A stretch of DNA of 64,000 bases from positions 3,672,208 to 3,736,207 of the forward strand of contig NW_020650526.1 in the NCBI RefSeq assembly GCF_003573695.1, given 5' to 3'. This DNA is from Papaver somniferum. Lineage: Eukaryota; Streptophyta; Magnoliopsida; Ranunculales; Papaveraceae. Shown in pieces: positions 30,974 through 44,166 of the stretch (the stretch's first letter is position 1; every line of letters starts with the position of its first letter). A program made the position numbers and the translations under genes. The notes beneath the pieces were generated by a model. The model saw only the letters and a program-made list of their open reading frames with translations, did no database searches and had not been told where the DNA came from.

Positions 30974-33599
30974 ACATGTTATCATGCACGAATCTATACC
31001 ACAGAGCTATATTGGATCAGTTGATTTATTTTATTTTTTTGCATGGATGCATTACCAGGTATTTCTTTTGAACAAAGAAATTTCGTTTCATAGTATATAT
31101 TAGGGTTCCACGAAAGCATGATTATCAAACGTATAGATTTCAACGTTAGATTTTCATGAAAATTTAGTATGTTCAACCCAATTAGTCTTTATTTACTCTG
31201 TTAAAATTTCAATCAAATCGGAATATGATGCAGTCTCCAAATTCTGATTTTAGTAGAACTGTCTTCGTTTAGAAAACCCTAATTATAACAGCGTCGAAAA
31301 ACCTAAGTTTCGTATAATTTTAACCGTTGGATTATTCTGTAATTTTTATATGTGGTGTATGTTATCCTCATAGATATACTATAAAATTTCATAAAGATCC
31401 AACCATGGAAAATACTCCAAAGTACGTGATATTTCCTGTTGGGTCCACAAAAACGTGAATTGGAACAGTTATACGGCGTCATAAATATCTTTTTATCTAG
31501 CCGTTGGATGTCTCTGAAATTTTAATATGTTTGTGGAAACATTGTGGTAAATCTACTATAAAAATTTCATCATGATTTAACTATGATATATTTGTCTGTC
31601 GATCAGAAAAGTTGAAAGAAGAACTTTTCAATTTTTAGGGTTAACAATATGTTTTGGGGTCATATGCTAATAGTTTCACACTTATTATCAATGGGCCTAA
31701 ATATTTCATATATAATGGAACATATATGTTTATATTTATTAAACATGACCTTGTCAACCCAATGGACCGGGTCTTGACCAAATAGTTGACCGAACTTTGA
31801 CTAAACCAATTCGACTCTAATTTGACCTTTTGAACTCAGAAGTACTTGAGCACCACAAAAGAGTCTATGATGTGGATGTTTGTGTACACAAGTACAATAC
31901 TTTCTTCATAAAAATCTTCAACTTATAAAGATACACCTTTCAAAGAGGAAGCCATACCTTCAATATTTTCAAGGCGACATATTAACTTCACACGATGTAT
32001 CACTTTGAAGGAAGTTTGTCGAAACATTCATTTTCCCCCAAACTTGAATGTTAAGTGGGATGTAATCCACTTGTTAGACTATAATGAGTCAATAACTTTG
32101 ACAATGATATGTTGTAATCAAAAGCACACCTCATGTTTTGTGGAAAGAAACTCACAAAAGTTTCCATGAGTCAGAGATGTAATTCTGGCTCCAGTAGTAA
32201 TGATACAAAGTAAATGTATATACCTAATGGGAAAAGATGTAATTCTGATTCATACCAATGAGAGTTGCAAATCTTGGTATAAGCATTTTACTGAGAATGA
32301 TACAAGCGTTGTAATGCAAGTATCATACATTAGTAGTCAACTACAAGAGATATAGAGAGTTTAAAGGAAAACGAACACACTATATTCTTGGAGGAGGTCA
32401 TGCCCTAGACATCAACATTAATGGAAACAAGAAATTTTCCAAGCCAATACACTTACCCGTTTTTTTTTCTTACCTTTATTCAATCGAATTCGTATGGTTA
32501 GATTCTACATTTTGATCCTAAACTGTTGTCTACATGATAGTTTGACATATATTTCATTAGCTAAAATAAAGAAAAAAAAATTCTGCGAAGAATTAAATTC
32601 ATTGTCTGCACTTATGGAATCAAAAGTATATCATTTTCATGAGATTGAAATACTCTAAAGAACTTGAGATATACTCAACTGTACTTGAGTTATAAGGATC
32701 ATTCGTACATTATGATGAAAAGTTTATCATCTTCATGAACAGTAACACTCTAAATTAAATGAGACAGATTTTTTTTTGTTACGTAATAAGGTCACACCAC
32801 TTATTACACGAAACTCTTAATGAATTTAAATTAGTTGTTGAACTATTTCCTTATAATGTGAATACGATGATTGAATCATCGAGAAAAGCAATGCTCAAAT
32901 TTTGTTTCCAAGATGGAACAAAGGTTAAAAGTCACAAAAGCTCTATATGTACCTAGAGCTAATCACCTTGTTAAATTCCGAAGAGACCCATGCAAGTGGA
33001 TATCATATGGAAACTCACAATGATGAGAATGTAATTGATTGCATCTTTTATAGTCTCTAATATATTTGGAAGGAAATACATCTTAGAGAAACTAATGAGT
33101 CAATCTAGTGAAATGTAAATCACTATAGCATTTGGATTATTGAATCCATATTGACTTCGACGATGAAATGTTGGGAATTGACTCATACAGACTTTTGACA
33201 TAACCATAAAGGAACTTTGGTTGTGACATGATGTTTCGTTTTGAAAGGACTCATATGTACATCACTGTGTTTGAGAGGACGAGACAACATGAAAAAGATT
33301 GATAGAATGCGAAGTAACAACATATCTCTCAATAAGTGTTCTCTAAAGAACTAGATGCACAACCACCCTTACTGTTACGCTTTTAAGTAAGAGAGCATAT
33401 CACTCATTTCACAAAGCCTTTAGTAAAATATAACTGAGACCATCCTAATATGCAAATGGTAAATAATCCATATTACAAAGAAAGCGAGGTGATATTTAGA
33501 TAAATATCCATGCAGAATGCGGACCATTAAACTGACATATGGCTGTCATGGATTTTTTGACATTTTGGACTAGTTATAGTTCCCAAGTAATGTTGCGTT
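30974..33599 (+). other. unrecognisable gag/pol remains of copia element
   Basis: Stop-dense sequence in which I cannot point to a specific domain. Placed in the element only because copia integrase follows in the same orientation. Confidence 0.4.
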
Positions 33600-34135
33600 T
33601 GGAAAACTACTAGAAGACATTATACATGTAAGGACTCACTACCCCTTCTAAATGCTAGAGAGTATACATCAAAAGGACTTGATGGTTATTGCATGTTTAA
33701 TAGGATCAATGTAGAGCATCATATACCCTATGATCTCGCAAAGGCTATCATCAAAGGTTACATATGGTTCCTAAGTCATGGTTATGTGTACAAACCTACC
33801 TTTAATTGCTTGGTGAATATGCAATATTACACGCATCTTCACTTATTCGTTTGAGACCCACAATTGGTCAACCATTCTTTGCGTACCAGTTGGTAACTGG
33901 ATATAAGCCTGACATTTTTTGTTCTTACGCATTTTTGGTTGCACTATATATGTGCCCTTACGACTCCACATCGTACTATGATGGGTCATCGAAATGATTA
34001 AGTGATTATGTAGGACAAGAATTTCCAACAATTATCCGCATTTTAAAACCTTTGGCAGGAGATCTCTTACCGCTAGATTTGCGGGTTATCACTTTAATGA
34101 GATAGTCTTCCCGTCGTTAGGGGGAGATAAGAAAA
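33600..34135 (+). pseudogene. copia integrase C-terminal fragment
   Basis: Translations in shifting frames show the copia series around ILHASSLIRLRPT...QLVTGYKPDI (33815-33920). Residual similarity to the following GYE...LEPLTGD...RFA segment appears in DNA at 33990-34110. Multiple frameshifts. Recognised from the family's usual order, not from an intact frame. Confidence 0.65.
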
Positions 34136-35160
34136 AGTATTTTCTAAGGAAACGATAGGAATTGTAGTTGTGTGTTCCCAGTGTGTATCATATTGATTCT
34201 TATACTCCACAAATGTAAATGTGAAGTAAAAGAATAATCGATTTTCAGAATGAATATTGATGTCGCTAAAGTGATGAGATCACATATACCAGCTGCAACC
34301 TACCTACAAGGTTACAAATCCTCAATAATGGATATACACCATAGACTAAGGTGTTGCAACTACACTTAGTGGAAGTGTGGTTGAGGTCGTGGCTCCATAA
34401 AGGAAGTTGGAGAGACCATTTGGTTCGATCAGTCCTCACCTAGAAAGGAAGTAGGTGAGGAAGGCACAACTTACTTATATCATCAGAAATCATCTCATAA
34501 GATTGTATCTGAATATGTCCATGAATCAAACTGGAGGACGCTCCGAAGTTTAATGATTCCAGAGAACAATGACATCCCAAGTAGATTATGAGAATGCTCA
34601 CGAGTCAATGGAAAGATCATGCGAGCATATTGATGATTAATTTCATATACACTTGCTTAAGAAAATAGAGCAAGATAAGATCAAACCAAGCTCCTTGTTG
34701 CTCAATGTCAACGAAGAGCATATTTGGCCTATGCAATCCAGGTAAAACTTGGTTCTTTGACAAATATACAGGTATTTGGTGTGGTAGTGCTAACCAACCA
34801 AGTGTAAATCCTATTGGACATACATGATTAATTTGTCACAAAGCATAATGAGAAGAAAGAAGTCTTAAAGGATAAAGACTCGCCTTGTGGTGCGAGGTTT
34901 CTCACAAAACCCTGGAATTGTTCTCTTGTAATGAACTTTATAGCGTTCCGCTACTTAGTTATCTTGGTAAGAATTGAAAATGCAGCATATGTATGTGATT
35001 GTTACGAATCTCTAAAAGAATCAAGAGATAACAGATATTTATAAAAATACTTGATAGCCTTTTGTTTCCCAAATCAAGTGACTCTAAACCACAGAGTGCG
35101 TTTACAGTTAGATATAACGCTCACTTATAGATTGAAGCAATCAGGCGGATGTGGTATACC
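34136..35160 (+). other. decayed copia linker / reverse transcriptase start
   Basis: No reliable domain seen. The position between integrase and the YVDD-type region implies reverse transcriptase remains. Confidence 0.4.
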
Positions 35161-35800
35161 CGTCTAAGTGACTATTTGATTTGGATGGGGATAGACAAGT
35201 AAGTTATTTTCATTGCGTATTCACAAGAAAGTTCCTGATTTGGAATTGTAGGTATCTATGTCGATGGTACAGACATGATGGGTACTCTTGATGTAATAGG
35301 AGACCTTAAAAGCTATTTGAAATCTGAATTTGAGATGAAAAATCTGGGGAAAGCTCGACCGAATACTGAGATTGTGGTATATTATTCCACAAGTTTGCAT
35401 ATGTCTAAAGTTGTCAGGAAATTTAACAAAGACATGCATCCTGATAGCACTCCCATGATTAGTCGAGGTTCAAATGTAAGTAAGTGACCATTTCGTCTAA
35501 AGGAAGATGGCGAAGATGTGCCGGAGATGAATTTCCCTTATCTAAGTACAATAGACGCAATATTTTGCTTACTCGACCAAACGTTACATCCTCAGTGAAC
35601 TTGTTAGCTAGATATAGCTCAGCGCCAACGCAACGTCATTGGAATGGTACAATGAATGTTATCATGTACTTAAAAGTAACTATCGACATGAGTTTGTTTT
35701 ATCCCTGCAAAGACATAAAAAGGAATGCTAAAGGAACTGGAATTCAAAGGTTGTTGATTATGAAGGAACAATAATCTCTTCTCCAACGAAAGTAATCAGG
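35161..35800 (+). pseudogene. copia reverse transcriptase / RNase H fragment
   Basis: The region around 35255-35270 reads as VGIYVDGTD, a decayed form of the YVDD box, then DLKSYLKSEFEMKNLG (35302-35349). This is the copia reverse-transcriptase series KxxLxxxFEMKDLG. Later LLARYSSAPTQRHWNG (35599-35645) is the conserved stretch before RNase H. Frames change several times, so it is dead. Confidence 0.75.
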
Positions 35801-35879
35801 AGGCAATTTGGTAGACTATTTTCTAAGTCATTACCGATATTCAGTTTCGAAAAGTACAGGACTAAAGAAACTGTCTGAA

Positions 35880-36840
35880 ACCACTTTGAATGTAATCAGG
35901 GGGAGATGCCGACATCAGGGGGAGGATCCAAGGATATGATGTCGACATATTTTACTTCGAAATTGAAGTTGTGTTGTACTCTTTTTTTCCCTTCGGTCGA
36001 GAATAGTTTTCCCCAAAAAGGGTTTTGTTACTCGACAAGGTTTTTAGCGAGACAACACTATAAACATCAAGTATGTTGGACGTTGAAGACATAAAGATCG
36101 TGTTGATATTACTGAAAATATTTGAATCAAAGAAATGAAACGTGATAGTCGGTTAAGCAACGTAACTTCCATAATCAACAACAAGGTCTTATAAACATTT
36201 AAGTCACCAAAGTAATGTGTGATAAACTCCTTTTGACTGCATTAGACTAATGAAAATTGTTTGACATCAGGGGGAGTATCTAATGGTGTGTTGAACTCTT
36301 TTCCTTCACCGAGGTTATTTTTTCCCACAGGGTTTTGTTGCTCGGAAAGGTTTTTAATGAGACAACAACAAATACCGGGAATGTAATTTCCCATCTAAGG
36401 CTATTGCCTTTCCCACGAGGATTTTCTTCCTTAGGAGTTGTGAAGCAACTAGTCAACTTCAACGGAGCAAAGTGATCATCTTTAACAGATCACCTTTACT
36501 TGCATCTGTCACGTTGTACTCTTTCCCCTTCGTCAAGGTTTTGTCCCACTGGGTTTCCTTATCAAGGTTTTAATGAGGCAACGTATATGCGTCTAACTAT
36601 GTTCTAAGTTTGATTAATATTGTACTCTTTTCTTTAGTTCAGGCTTTGTCCCTATGGGTTTTCCTGACGAAGCTTTAACAAGGCAATTAACTTAGATCAT
36701 CGATCTTTGAAGATCGTATTGCATGTGATGAACTACATGTAAAGTAAGAGACAACATGTGAAGTACTACATGTGAAGAGTTGTGCCAAGGATTTATCCCC
36801 TTGGATTTTCCTTGTCAAATTTTTAGTAAGGCAATTGATT
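35880..36840 (+). repeat. repeated 3' modules of copia element
   Basis: Five or more diverged modules of the form TCGAGGTTTTGTCCCA-(C/A)GGGTTTTCCTT-(ATCAAGG)TTTTAATGAGGCAAC occur near 35995, 36305, 36530, 36638 and 36785. Before them are two purine-tract phrases (CAGGGGGAG at 35898 and 35915, again near 36268). Such arrays lie upstream of the 3' LTR in several plant copia lineages. Confidence 0.65.
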
Positions 36841-36853
36841 TCGGCACAAGTCA

Positions 36854-38365
36854 TTGATAGACACATTTTTGTGTCTAATTTGATCTCAATATTATATATT
36901 GTTGTCTCTCGATTTTGTACTAATTTTGGTGTTTTATGTATTTGTAGGCATTTTTGGGAATAAAACATTTTTTTGGAAAATTCGGCTCGAAAAGTTGATT
37001 TTGGCACCCGGAGGACACATGTTATGCGGACTCTCTGCTTTGGATAAGGGGCACCCACTTGATAAGGGGAGACCACTTGCTATTCGCACCCCTGAACTGG
37101 ATAGGGGGAGGTCATCTTCTTTGTTTGAATTTGGTTTTGGCGGGAATACTTACATGCACGCTGTTGATTTTGGGTCGGATTGTTGGAGGGATTTCAGCGA
37201 GATTCAATCGCTAGAAACGATTGGGCTGGGCCTGATTACACTAGACAGGATTAGTATGGTCAATTTGATCGAGCAAAATAGGCCAGCAAAGCCGTGGGAT
37301 GAAGATAAAGCTAAACAGGGAAGAGAAGATAATATCGATTCTGTTTGATTCTAACTTGGAATTTACGTGGCCAATTAGTTATAGAATATCTTGTCTTTGA
37401 TTGTTGCTCTATCTTAGGAAGTTTTACAACCAACAGACGCGTGAAGAACGAAATTTGGAAGAAATATATCCGAGAATATTTTCTTCATCAATGCCGAGTA
37501 ATGGAGGATTATATGAAGTTATGGCGAGATATTTTGGTGTTGTTGGGTTATAAATAGTTGCTGAGGTATCCTAGCGAAGGTTGTCGATAGTTTGGGGTCG
37601 AGAGGAGGTCCAGAGAAGCAGAAATCAAGAGTTCATGAAACTCTGTTGCTGCTGCTGATGATGATGAAGAACACCAAGAACACGAAGAACGGACTCGCTA
37701 GGACAGTCGTTTTTCTACAGTAATAACGACTCACACCTGTGGGTCGTACATCAGGCAGCCTTATTTTCCACAGCGTTTGCGACACAGACGCAGCAGTCTT
37801 ATTTTGTCACTGAGGGTCGTAGGTCTCTGGTTTTATTGTATTTCTCATATTCTCATCATTTGTAAATCATTTTTGAGCCATAATAAATTATTTTGAGAGC
37901 ATTTTTACTATGATGAGCTGAATCCCTCGTAACCAAGGCAATGGAGGAAGCTATTCACGCAACATAAATGGGTAACTATTTCATTTAATTATATAATTCA
38001 CCTAATCGCTGCTTTTGCAGAGTTTTAAATTATTTGAATGATTGTCTTAATTATTTGTTATTCAGTTTGATAGGTTATGCTTGGTTTAATCTCTTGATAA
38101 TCTATGCTTAAGGTTTACAAATAATGTTTGAGAATCTGTATGATTGATAGTGAATTTAAGATAAAAGAGGACTTAAGAATTGAATAGAGTTTTGAAATAT
38201 TTATCATTCAATTTTGCATAATAGTGGAATCTTGTGTCTTGGTTACCTCTCGCACCCATTGTTAATAATTTTATAAATATTTATTTTTTTTAAATCTAAA
38301 AATTCCATTTCCTTCACAAGTCTGAAACGAATCCTATTTACAACAACGACTCTCAAAAACATTAA
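36854..38365 (+). repeat. LTR-like block, probably Ty3/gypsy solo or truncated LTR
   Basis: Starts TGATAGACAC with a short hairpin (AGACAC/GTGTCT at 36858-36875) and has the GTATTTGTAGGCATTTTTGGGAA phrase typical of gypsy LTRs in pieces at 36937-36960. It ends with a GAAACGAATCCTATTTACAA-like phrase near 38327, also common near LTR ends. The right boundary is approximate and no target duplication was found. Short frames inside it (for example 36899-37348) show no domain and are not called. Confidence 0.5.
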
Positions 38366-38772
38366 TCAATAGCCTCTTCATCTAGCTCTAGGGAAGATTC
38401 TTCTATTTCTAATGGTTCTACTACGTTTTCGTCGACAAACAATCGTTCTGTTGCAATGTATTTGGAGGACAAAAGCAAGCCTGCTAAACCTTTGTTATCG
38501 GATGGTTGGCCCAAGGTCCTTGGTGAGATTGGTCATGTATTTGTTGAAGGAGTTAAGCAAGTCAGGGTTGCTTGCACCAAGTATCATCTTCGCACTGGTT
38601 TCAACATGGTTGTGACACACTATGAGCGTTCTAGGTTCACGTCTAAGTGTGTAGCAAAAGAATGCGGCTGGAAATTTCATGCAACTTCTATTGATGAAAG
38701 GAACGAAATGTTTCAGGTAGTTTTTCTGTGTTCTGTCATCTTATGCTTAGCATATGTTATGTTTTGTTACAA

Positions 38773-38796
38773 TATGTGTAACTTTGGGTTACACAT
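38773..38796. repeat. GTGTAAC-TTTGG-GTTACAC dyad in transposase intron 1
   Basis: Perfect 7-bp arms and a five-base spacer, flanked by AT on both sides. Confidence 0.85.
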
Positions 38797-39380
38797 GATG
38801 TTTTTTGCACCATATTGTTTTTGGTTGATTTGTTTATATTTTGTATGAACCTCTTCAGGTCAGGTCTTATAACCCCGAGCACATTTGTGGTGCTGGTGGG
38901 AGCAACTTGAATCAAAAATACTCCACCAGCTTCACGTCTAGTTTGATTGAGGAAGAAGTTCGGAAAAATCCTCACAAGAAGCCTAAGCAAATTGCAACTG
39001 ATTTCCAGACCAACTATGGGATTACCATGGAGTACTATCAGGCCTATAATGGTAGGGAAAAGGTTTATGAGACCATTTATGGAAACGATGTGAAGTCCTA
39101 CTCGCACTTGGTATGGTATATTGATGTTATAAGGGAAACCAACCCTGGTAATGTGATAAAGTTTGAATTTGATCCTGCAAAGAAACAGTTCCAACGGATT
39201 TTCATTGCGTTTGATGCATGCATCAAAGGGTACAGGTTTTGTCGGCCAATGGTATATTTGGATGCTATTTTCCTTACTGGTAGATTCAGAGGCTGCTTGA
39301 TGGCATCTACTGGGATCAATGGTGGTAAAGGTATGTTTTTTTTATGTTTTTTTTTGAACTACTTCAGTTGACAAATAACT

Positions 39381-39505
39381 GAAAGTTACACATGTGTAAC
39401 TGTTAGTTACACATTTGTTTACTCAGTGTGTAACTAAGGGAATAACATATGTAACTTTAAGTTACACATTTGTTTTAGGATGTGTAACTTGTATTTACAC
39501 ATTGT
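39381..39505. repeat. dyad cluster in transposase intron 2
   Basis: GTGTAAC-TGTTA-GTTACAC (perfect), ATGTAAC-TTTAA-GTTACAC, GTGTAAC-TTGTA-TTTACAC and an isolated arm GTGTAAC near 39428. Spacers are five bases in all paired cases. Confidence 0.85.
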
Positions 39506-40418
39506 TTTCTGTTTTTGTGAAACTTATTAATTTTTTCAATTCTGCGTACTTTTTTTTGTAGGATTTTTCCCACTTGTTGTGGAACTAGTCGATTCTGAGA
39601 ATGTCAACAACTGGGAGTGGTTTTTAAGGAATTTGACTGAAGTTGTTGGTGATAGGAGGCCAATCACCTTCCTTTCGGATCACCATGAAGGACTCTTGCA
39701 GGGTGTTCTACTTGTCTATCCAGATTCGTTCCACAACTTCTGCTACTATCATTTGAAGACTAATCTTCCCATCAATGGCTCAGATCCTAGGTACACGCTT
39801 GTGCTGGACATTTTCCAAGAGGCGACATACGCATTCTCACTTGAAACCCATGTTAAGGCCATATAGAAAATTAGAGATTTGAACTGCGATTGGGTGGTTG
39901 ATTGCATCGAGACCATCCCACCTGAATCATATGTGAATGCCTATTTCAAAGGTTGTCGGTATGGACGCACATCTAGTACTCTAGCTGAAGGGCCCAATAA
40001 CTGGATTCTGGTTCAAAAGAAGATTCCTGCATCTTCTCTTCTTGATCAGGTTAATAGAATGCTTTTTTATTTTTTGTTGTTGTTGTTGTCTTTTATTTCT
40101 TGTTTCGTCACTTTTTATATTCATAAGTATTTTTCCTTTTCAGATTAGGAGGAAAATAATGGTAATGATGGCAGACCGTCGTGAAATTGGTGCTAATATG
40201 ATGACTCCATTAACCCCAGAGTATGAAGAAAAGCTTGAGGGCTCTTCAAGATGAAGGTTTGGCTTGGGAAGTATTGGTGGCTAGTCCTACCGTGTTTGAA
40301 GTGTTTAGTGAAAGGACTCACATGGTGGACCTCGAACACCAGACTTGCACCTGTCAAAGGTTTTGTTTCTTATGTTTTTTTTTTCTTTTCGTATGTTCAT
40401 TTTTTTTGAAAGTTTGCA

Positions 40419-40506
40419 GGATGTGTAACTTCTAGTTACACTAGACATATGGATATGTAAATACTAGTTACACATCTTATTTTTCATGTGTAACTGGAAG
40501 ATACAC
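40419..40506. repeat. dyad cluster in transposase intron 4
   Basis: GTGTAAC-TTCTA-GTTACAC (perfect), ATGTAAA-TACTA-GTTACAC and GTGTAAC-TGGAA-GATACAC, one after another, about 30 bases apart. Confidence 0.85.
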
Positions 40507-41080
40507 ATCCTGTATATGCATGTGTTACTAGCTGATTTTTTTGTGTTTTATGATTTCCTTGTGTAACTAGCCGAGTGTTTATATTCTTGTTTTTGTTTTT
40601 TTGAAGGTGGCGTGTATACAGTTTCCATTGTGCTCATGAGCCGTGCGGAAGATTAAACGTGAGGCTATTGATTTCATTTCACCTTATTTTACGAGCGACT
40701 ATTTTAGGAAGACTTATTTGCATGCCATCCAGCCAATTCCCAACTACAACAGGCATGTTGATATTAATGAAGACAACACCTTCAACCCTCCTATCTTAAA
40801 GAAACAACCGGGTAGACCCCCAGGAAAAAGGATTCTAAGTAAAGGTGAGAAGAAGGTAAAGAGGAAAGTTCATTGCAGAAATTGCAAGGAAGCAGGTCAC
40901 AACAAGGAAGGTTGTAAGAATCCTCTGAAGTACACACCCCCTAGATTTAAGTTGAAGAAGTTCATTTCTGCAAGTATTGATTTTATGCGTGGTTTCTTAT
41001 TTGTCTTGGATTATTTGCTTTTTAGTTTTCTTCATTTCGGTTTGCATGGACCAAACGTTTTTATTTTTCTGCAACGATGA

Positions 41081-41743
41081 TTATGTGCAAGGATCATTTA
41101 TTCAGATTTAATATTTTGTGAGTTCACAAGTGAAATGTGTTTTTATTCCCAGTGCGTGTCTTCTGAACAGAGAAGGGAAATGCATGTGTAACTTTGGTTT
41201 ACACTTATAAAATATGGATGTATAACTATTGCTTACACATTGTTATTTTTACACTTTTTTGATTTAGCTTTGTCTTAATTGCATGTGTAACAATGAGTTA
41301 CTTAACCTATGTTTCAGCATTTGACCCTGTTATACATTACACTATATTTTCTTTACCTGTTGACTGGAAACAACATATGTAACTTCAAGTTACACATCTT
41401 AATTTGATGTGTAACTTTAAGTTACTTAACCTGTGCATACTTCTGAAACCTGTACACACATCAGGAAAAGTTCTAACAAGATATTTTTTATAAGTGTAAT
41501 AACAACTTGTAGTTAACAAAAGTATAAAAGTTTTTAATTTAATGAATTTCAATCCAAAAGTATAGAAGTTTGCAAATCCAAGAACTGCTAAAATCTAGTA
41601 ACTGATGAAATTTAAAAGTTTTAACAACATATTTGCAAGTCTAATAACAACTTGTAGCTAACAACATATGACTTCTTTACACATCCCCAGATGGATCTGA
41701 AAGAATCTTGTAAATCATGCTTCCTCTCATGCAGTTCACCTTG
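41081..41743. other. MULE spacer (copy B)
   Basis: Same content as 201-770 but continuous through the gap site (single C at 41651). Dyads are near 41182 (GTGTAAC-TTTGG-TTTACAC), 41378 and 41408. Confidence 0.75.
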
Positions 41744-44166
41744 TCAGCCAAGCATCTCACCAAATGTGTTGTTGGTTTTTTTTTCAAGTGGTTTATTCTT
41801 CATCCTGATATTCATGTAAGTGCATACAAATAGAAGACAGTCAGGTAATGAACCTTGTTTTGGTGAAGCGAGATTTTTGGCATTTTCATTCAACCCAAGA
41901 GGACAACGGAGTGTCAATTCTCTAGTTATTGCAAATGCATATTTCCTGTCTTGCTGCAAGTGTTCGTGCCTGAGGTCCTTATTGTCTGATGATTTCATGT
42001 GGGACCAAGGTTTAGTGCTAGTCAAGTCATACTCCAGCCGTGTGAAGTGTGTGTTGTTGTTGCATATTGGGGCGAAAAGTCTGACTGCATTGTTTTTGCA
42101 CTTGTAATATTCCTTGACAAGCTTAGGAATCCATAATTTCGTGAAATCACCGTCATTATCCAAGTAAGATTTATGCAAAAACCATTTTCAATATCAAACA
42201 CACATTTTAAACCAAATGTTACAGAAGTTACACATAAGGCCTTATAAATGGATGTGTAACTTCAGATTACACATTATAAATGAATGTGTAACTTCAGTTA
42301 ACACATTATAAATGCATATGTAATCTCATATTACACATCACATTTTTCCAACATTAACAAATCTGAGCATGTTATCATAATCTTACAACACCCATTACAC
42401 ATTATAAATGCAATAAGATTTTAAAATTTTCAAAGTACTTACATATGCTTTCTGTGAGAGGAATAACGCTTGGTCATACTTGCTGTTTGAGTTCACCTTT
42501 GTCCTCAACCTGCTAATGTAGAAATCGATGAATTATGACTCCAAGTAGGCTTCTTTCTTGGTAAGCTGGAGCATTAGTTCTCCAGTTATATTAAAGAGCG
42601 GGGTACCATCTTCGTTGTATTCCATCCAAGCAATGTCTCTACAGTAGAAAGAAGGAAGCAATTAAACAACATAACAGAGTCAAGTAGTAAAATACAACGA
42701 TCAATATTAAAATCTACATTTAAACACAATAATAGAATCAATCATGAGTTCTGGTTATAACTACTTACGTTTTGGGATGAGTACATAAATATTCAAGCAC
42801 TCTCTTCTTTTGATTGCCACTCAGCCTTTCAATAACTAGGGAACCTTTCACATCCTTTCTCATTGTCCCGTCATCTTCTTCAGCAACATCGGTCATTGTT
42901 TCTTCTTCTACTTCTGGAACTGCGAGCATTCTTTCTTCTTCTACTTCTGGAACTGCGGCCATTTTTTCTTCATTAGCAGTCTTCTTAATCCTCTTTGAAT
43001 TTCTTTCATACTGTTTCAGATCTTGTGTTTGAATTTTTCTATTCCTCAACGTGCGTTGTTGTATGAATGTTGGTTGGCTTTCTCTTAGTGCATTCACAAC
43101 TTCCTTGAGTAACTCTCCTGCAGGTTTTGGAGTTTTATCTATGCCAAGGCTAAAAAAGTTTTCCTGTGTTTTAGCTATGCAAACAAAAATAGGCAGAATC
43201 AAAAAAAGTTGCACATGTGTAACAGAAAGATACACTTGGTGGCCAAGTATGTAACTTAAAGTTACACAAGCCTAAATAATATGTAACTTCAAGTTACAAT
43301 TGTATTATAAATATTGTATTGTATGTAACTTAAAGTTAGACAAGCCCTACAATATGTAACTTCAAGTTACAGAAAGCTACACTTTCATTAATATACTTTG
43401 TACTGTATGTAACCTCAAGCTACACATGCCTTTTACAATGTGTAACTTGAAGTTACACTTGCATTACAAACAAAACATAAAGGAAAAATAAAACATAATA
43501 GGTTACATTCACAAGGAAGAGTGGTTACCACTTGAGCTAGGTTCTGCATTCTCCATCATTGCAGGTCCATATTCATTTTTGTTAATGTTGTCGACAATCA
43601 CATCTAGCATTTCACTCACTTCAACATTTATCATATCACCAGGGTTAGATCCTAGTTGCACCAACCTGTAGGTCTCAGCATTGTCATGTTGTGTTTGCTG
43701 TGTTGTAGCAGTTATCACCATAGAGTCCTCAAACTGTGTTGAAAAAAAACTGTCATCAAAGGTTTCAGGTGTTGGCTGAGTTGGAGCAGTCATAACCAAA
43801 TTGTCACCAACAGTTCCAGGTGTCTTTTCATTGACTTTTTCTGTTACATCATCACCTACGGATTTCTCCTGCGTCCCATCCACACCTCCACCTTCTGCAG
43901 CTTTCTTCTGCGCCTCATCCGCAACAGGTGTCTCTTCACCATCTCTCTTCTGCTCCTCATCAACAAGATTTTAAGGAGTTGGGTTTTACTTTGCAACTAG
44001 ACTTTTATTTTGTGGAGTATTGAATGTTTTCACTCTCTTCATACTCGAACTGTATGTCCTAAAGGGGGGTTTTGTGCCCCTCTGCAGCAGTTTGAGCTTG
44101 CATAATTATTGGCGTATTTCCATCTTCTAGACTGATACATGGAACTGCACAAGGATCGAAATGAGA
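41744..44166 (-). pseudogene. MULE-borne Ulp1-like gene, 3' half (copy B)
   Basis: Same exons as 5938-8360, offset 35,806, including the TAA at 42533-42535 and the C114/Q108 active-site region. The 5' half of this copy is not in the window. Confidence 0.7.
43216..43458. repeat. cluster of GTGTAAC-N5-GTTACAC dyads (copy B)
   Basis: Same seven dyads as 2345-2587. Confidence 0.85.

Larger units (their letters stand above)
30770..36853 (+). mobile_element. decayed Ty1/copia retrotransposon
   Basis: A short LTR-like segment (to about 30973) is followed by a primer-site-like TGTTATCATGCACGA (30977). Frame-broken integrase/reverse-transcriptase homology follows (33600-34130, 35161-35800), then a GGGGGAG purine-tract region and repeated 3' modules. 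No long open frame remains. No convincing 3' LTR is visible before the next element. Confidence 0.7.
38366..41080 (+). pseudogene. MULE transposase gene (copy B)
   Basis: Exons follow GT-AG sites: about 38366-38716, 38859-39330, 39562-40049, 40144-40359 and 40607-41080. Order: Ser-rich start, DNA-binding CxxxxCxW region (CVAKECGWKFHA), then a MULE core with LDAIFLTGRFRG and FLSDHHEG aspartates and the FCYYH C-x2-H motif. A SWIM finger (CTC...HCAH across the fourth intron) and a C-terminal zinc knuckle (CRNCKEAGHNKEGC) follow. It cuts and joins MULE ends when intact. Breaks: in-frame TAG at 39864-39866, a frameshift near 40235 and another near 40635. The 5' end abuts an LTR-like block, so the gene may also be truncated. 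Confidence 0.85.

Noticed and set aside
36899..37348. 149-codon frame
   Set aside because: Lies inside an LTR-like block. Composition is not suggestive of a domain and there is no homology I recognise.
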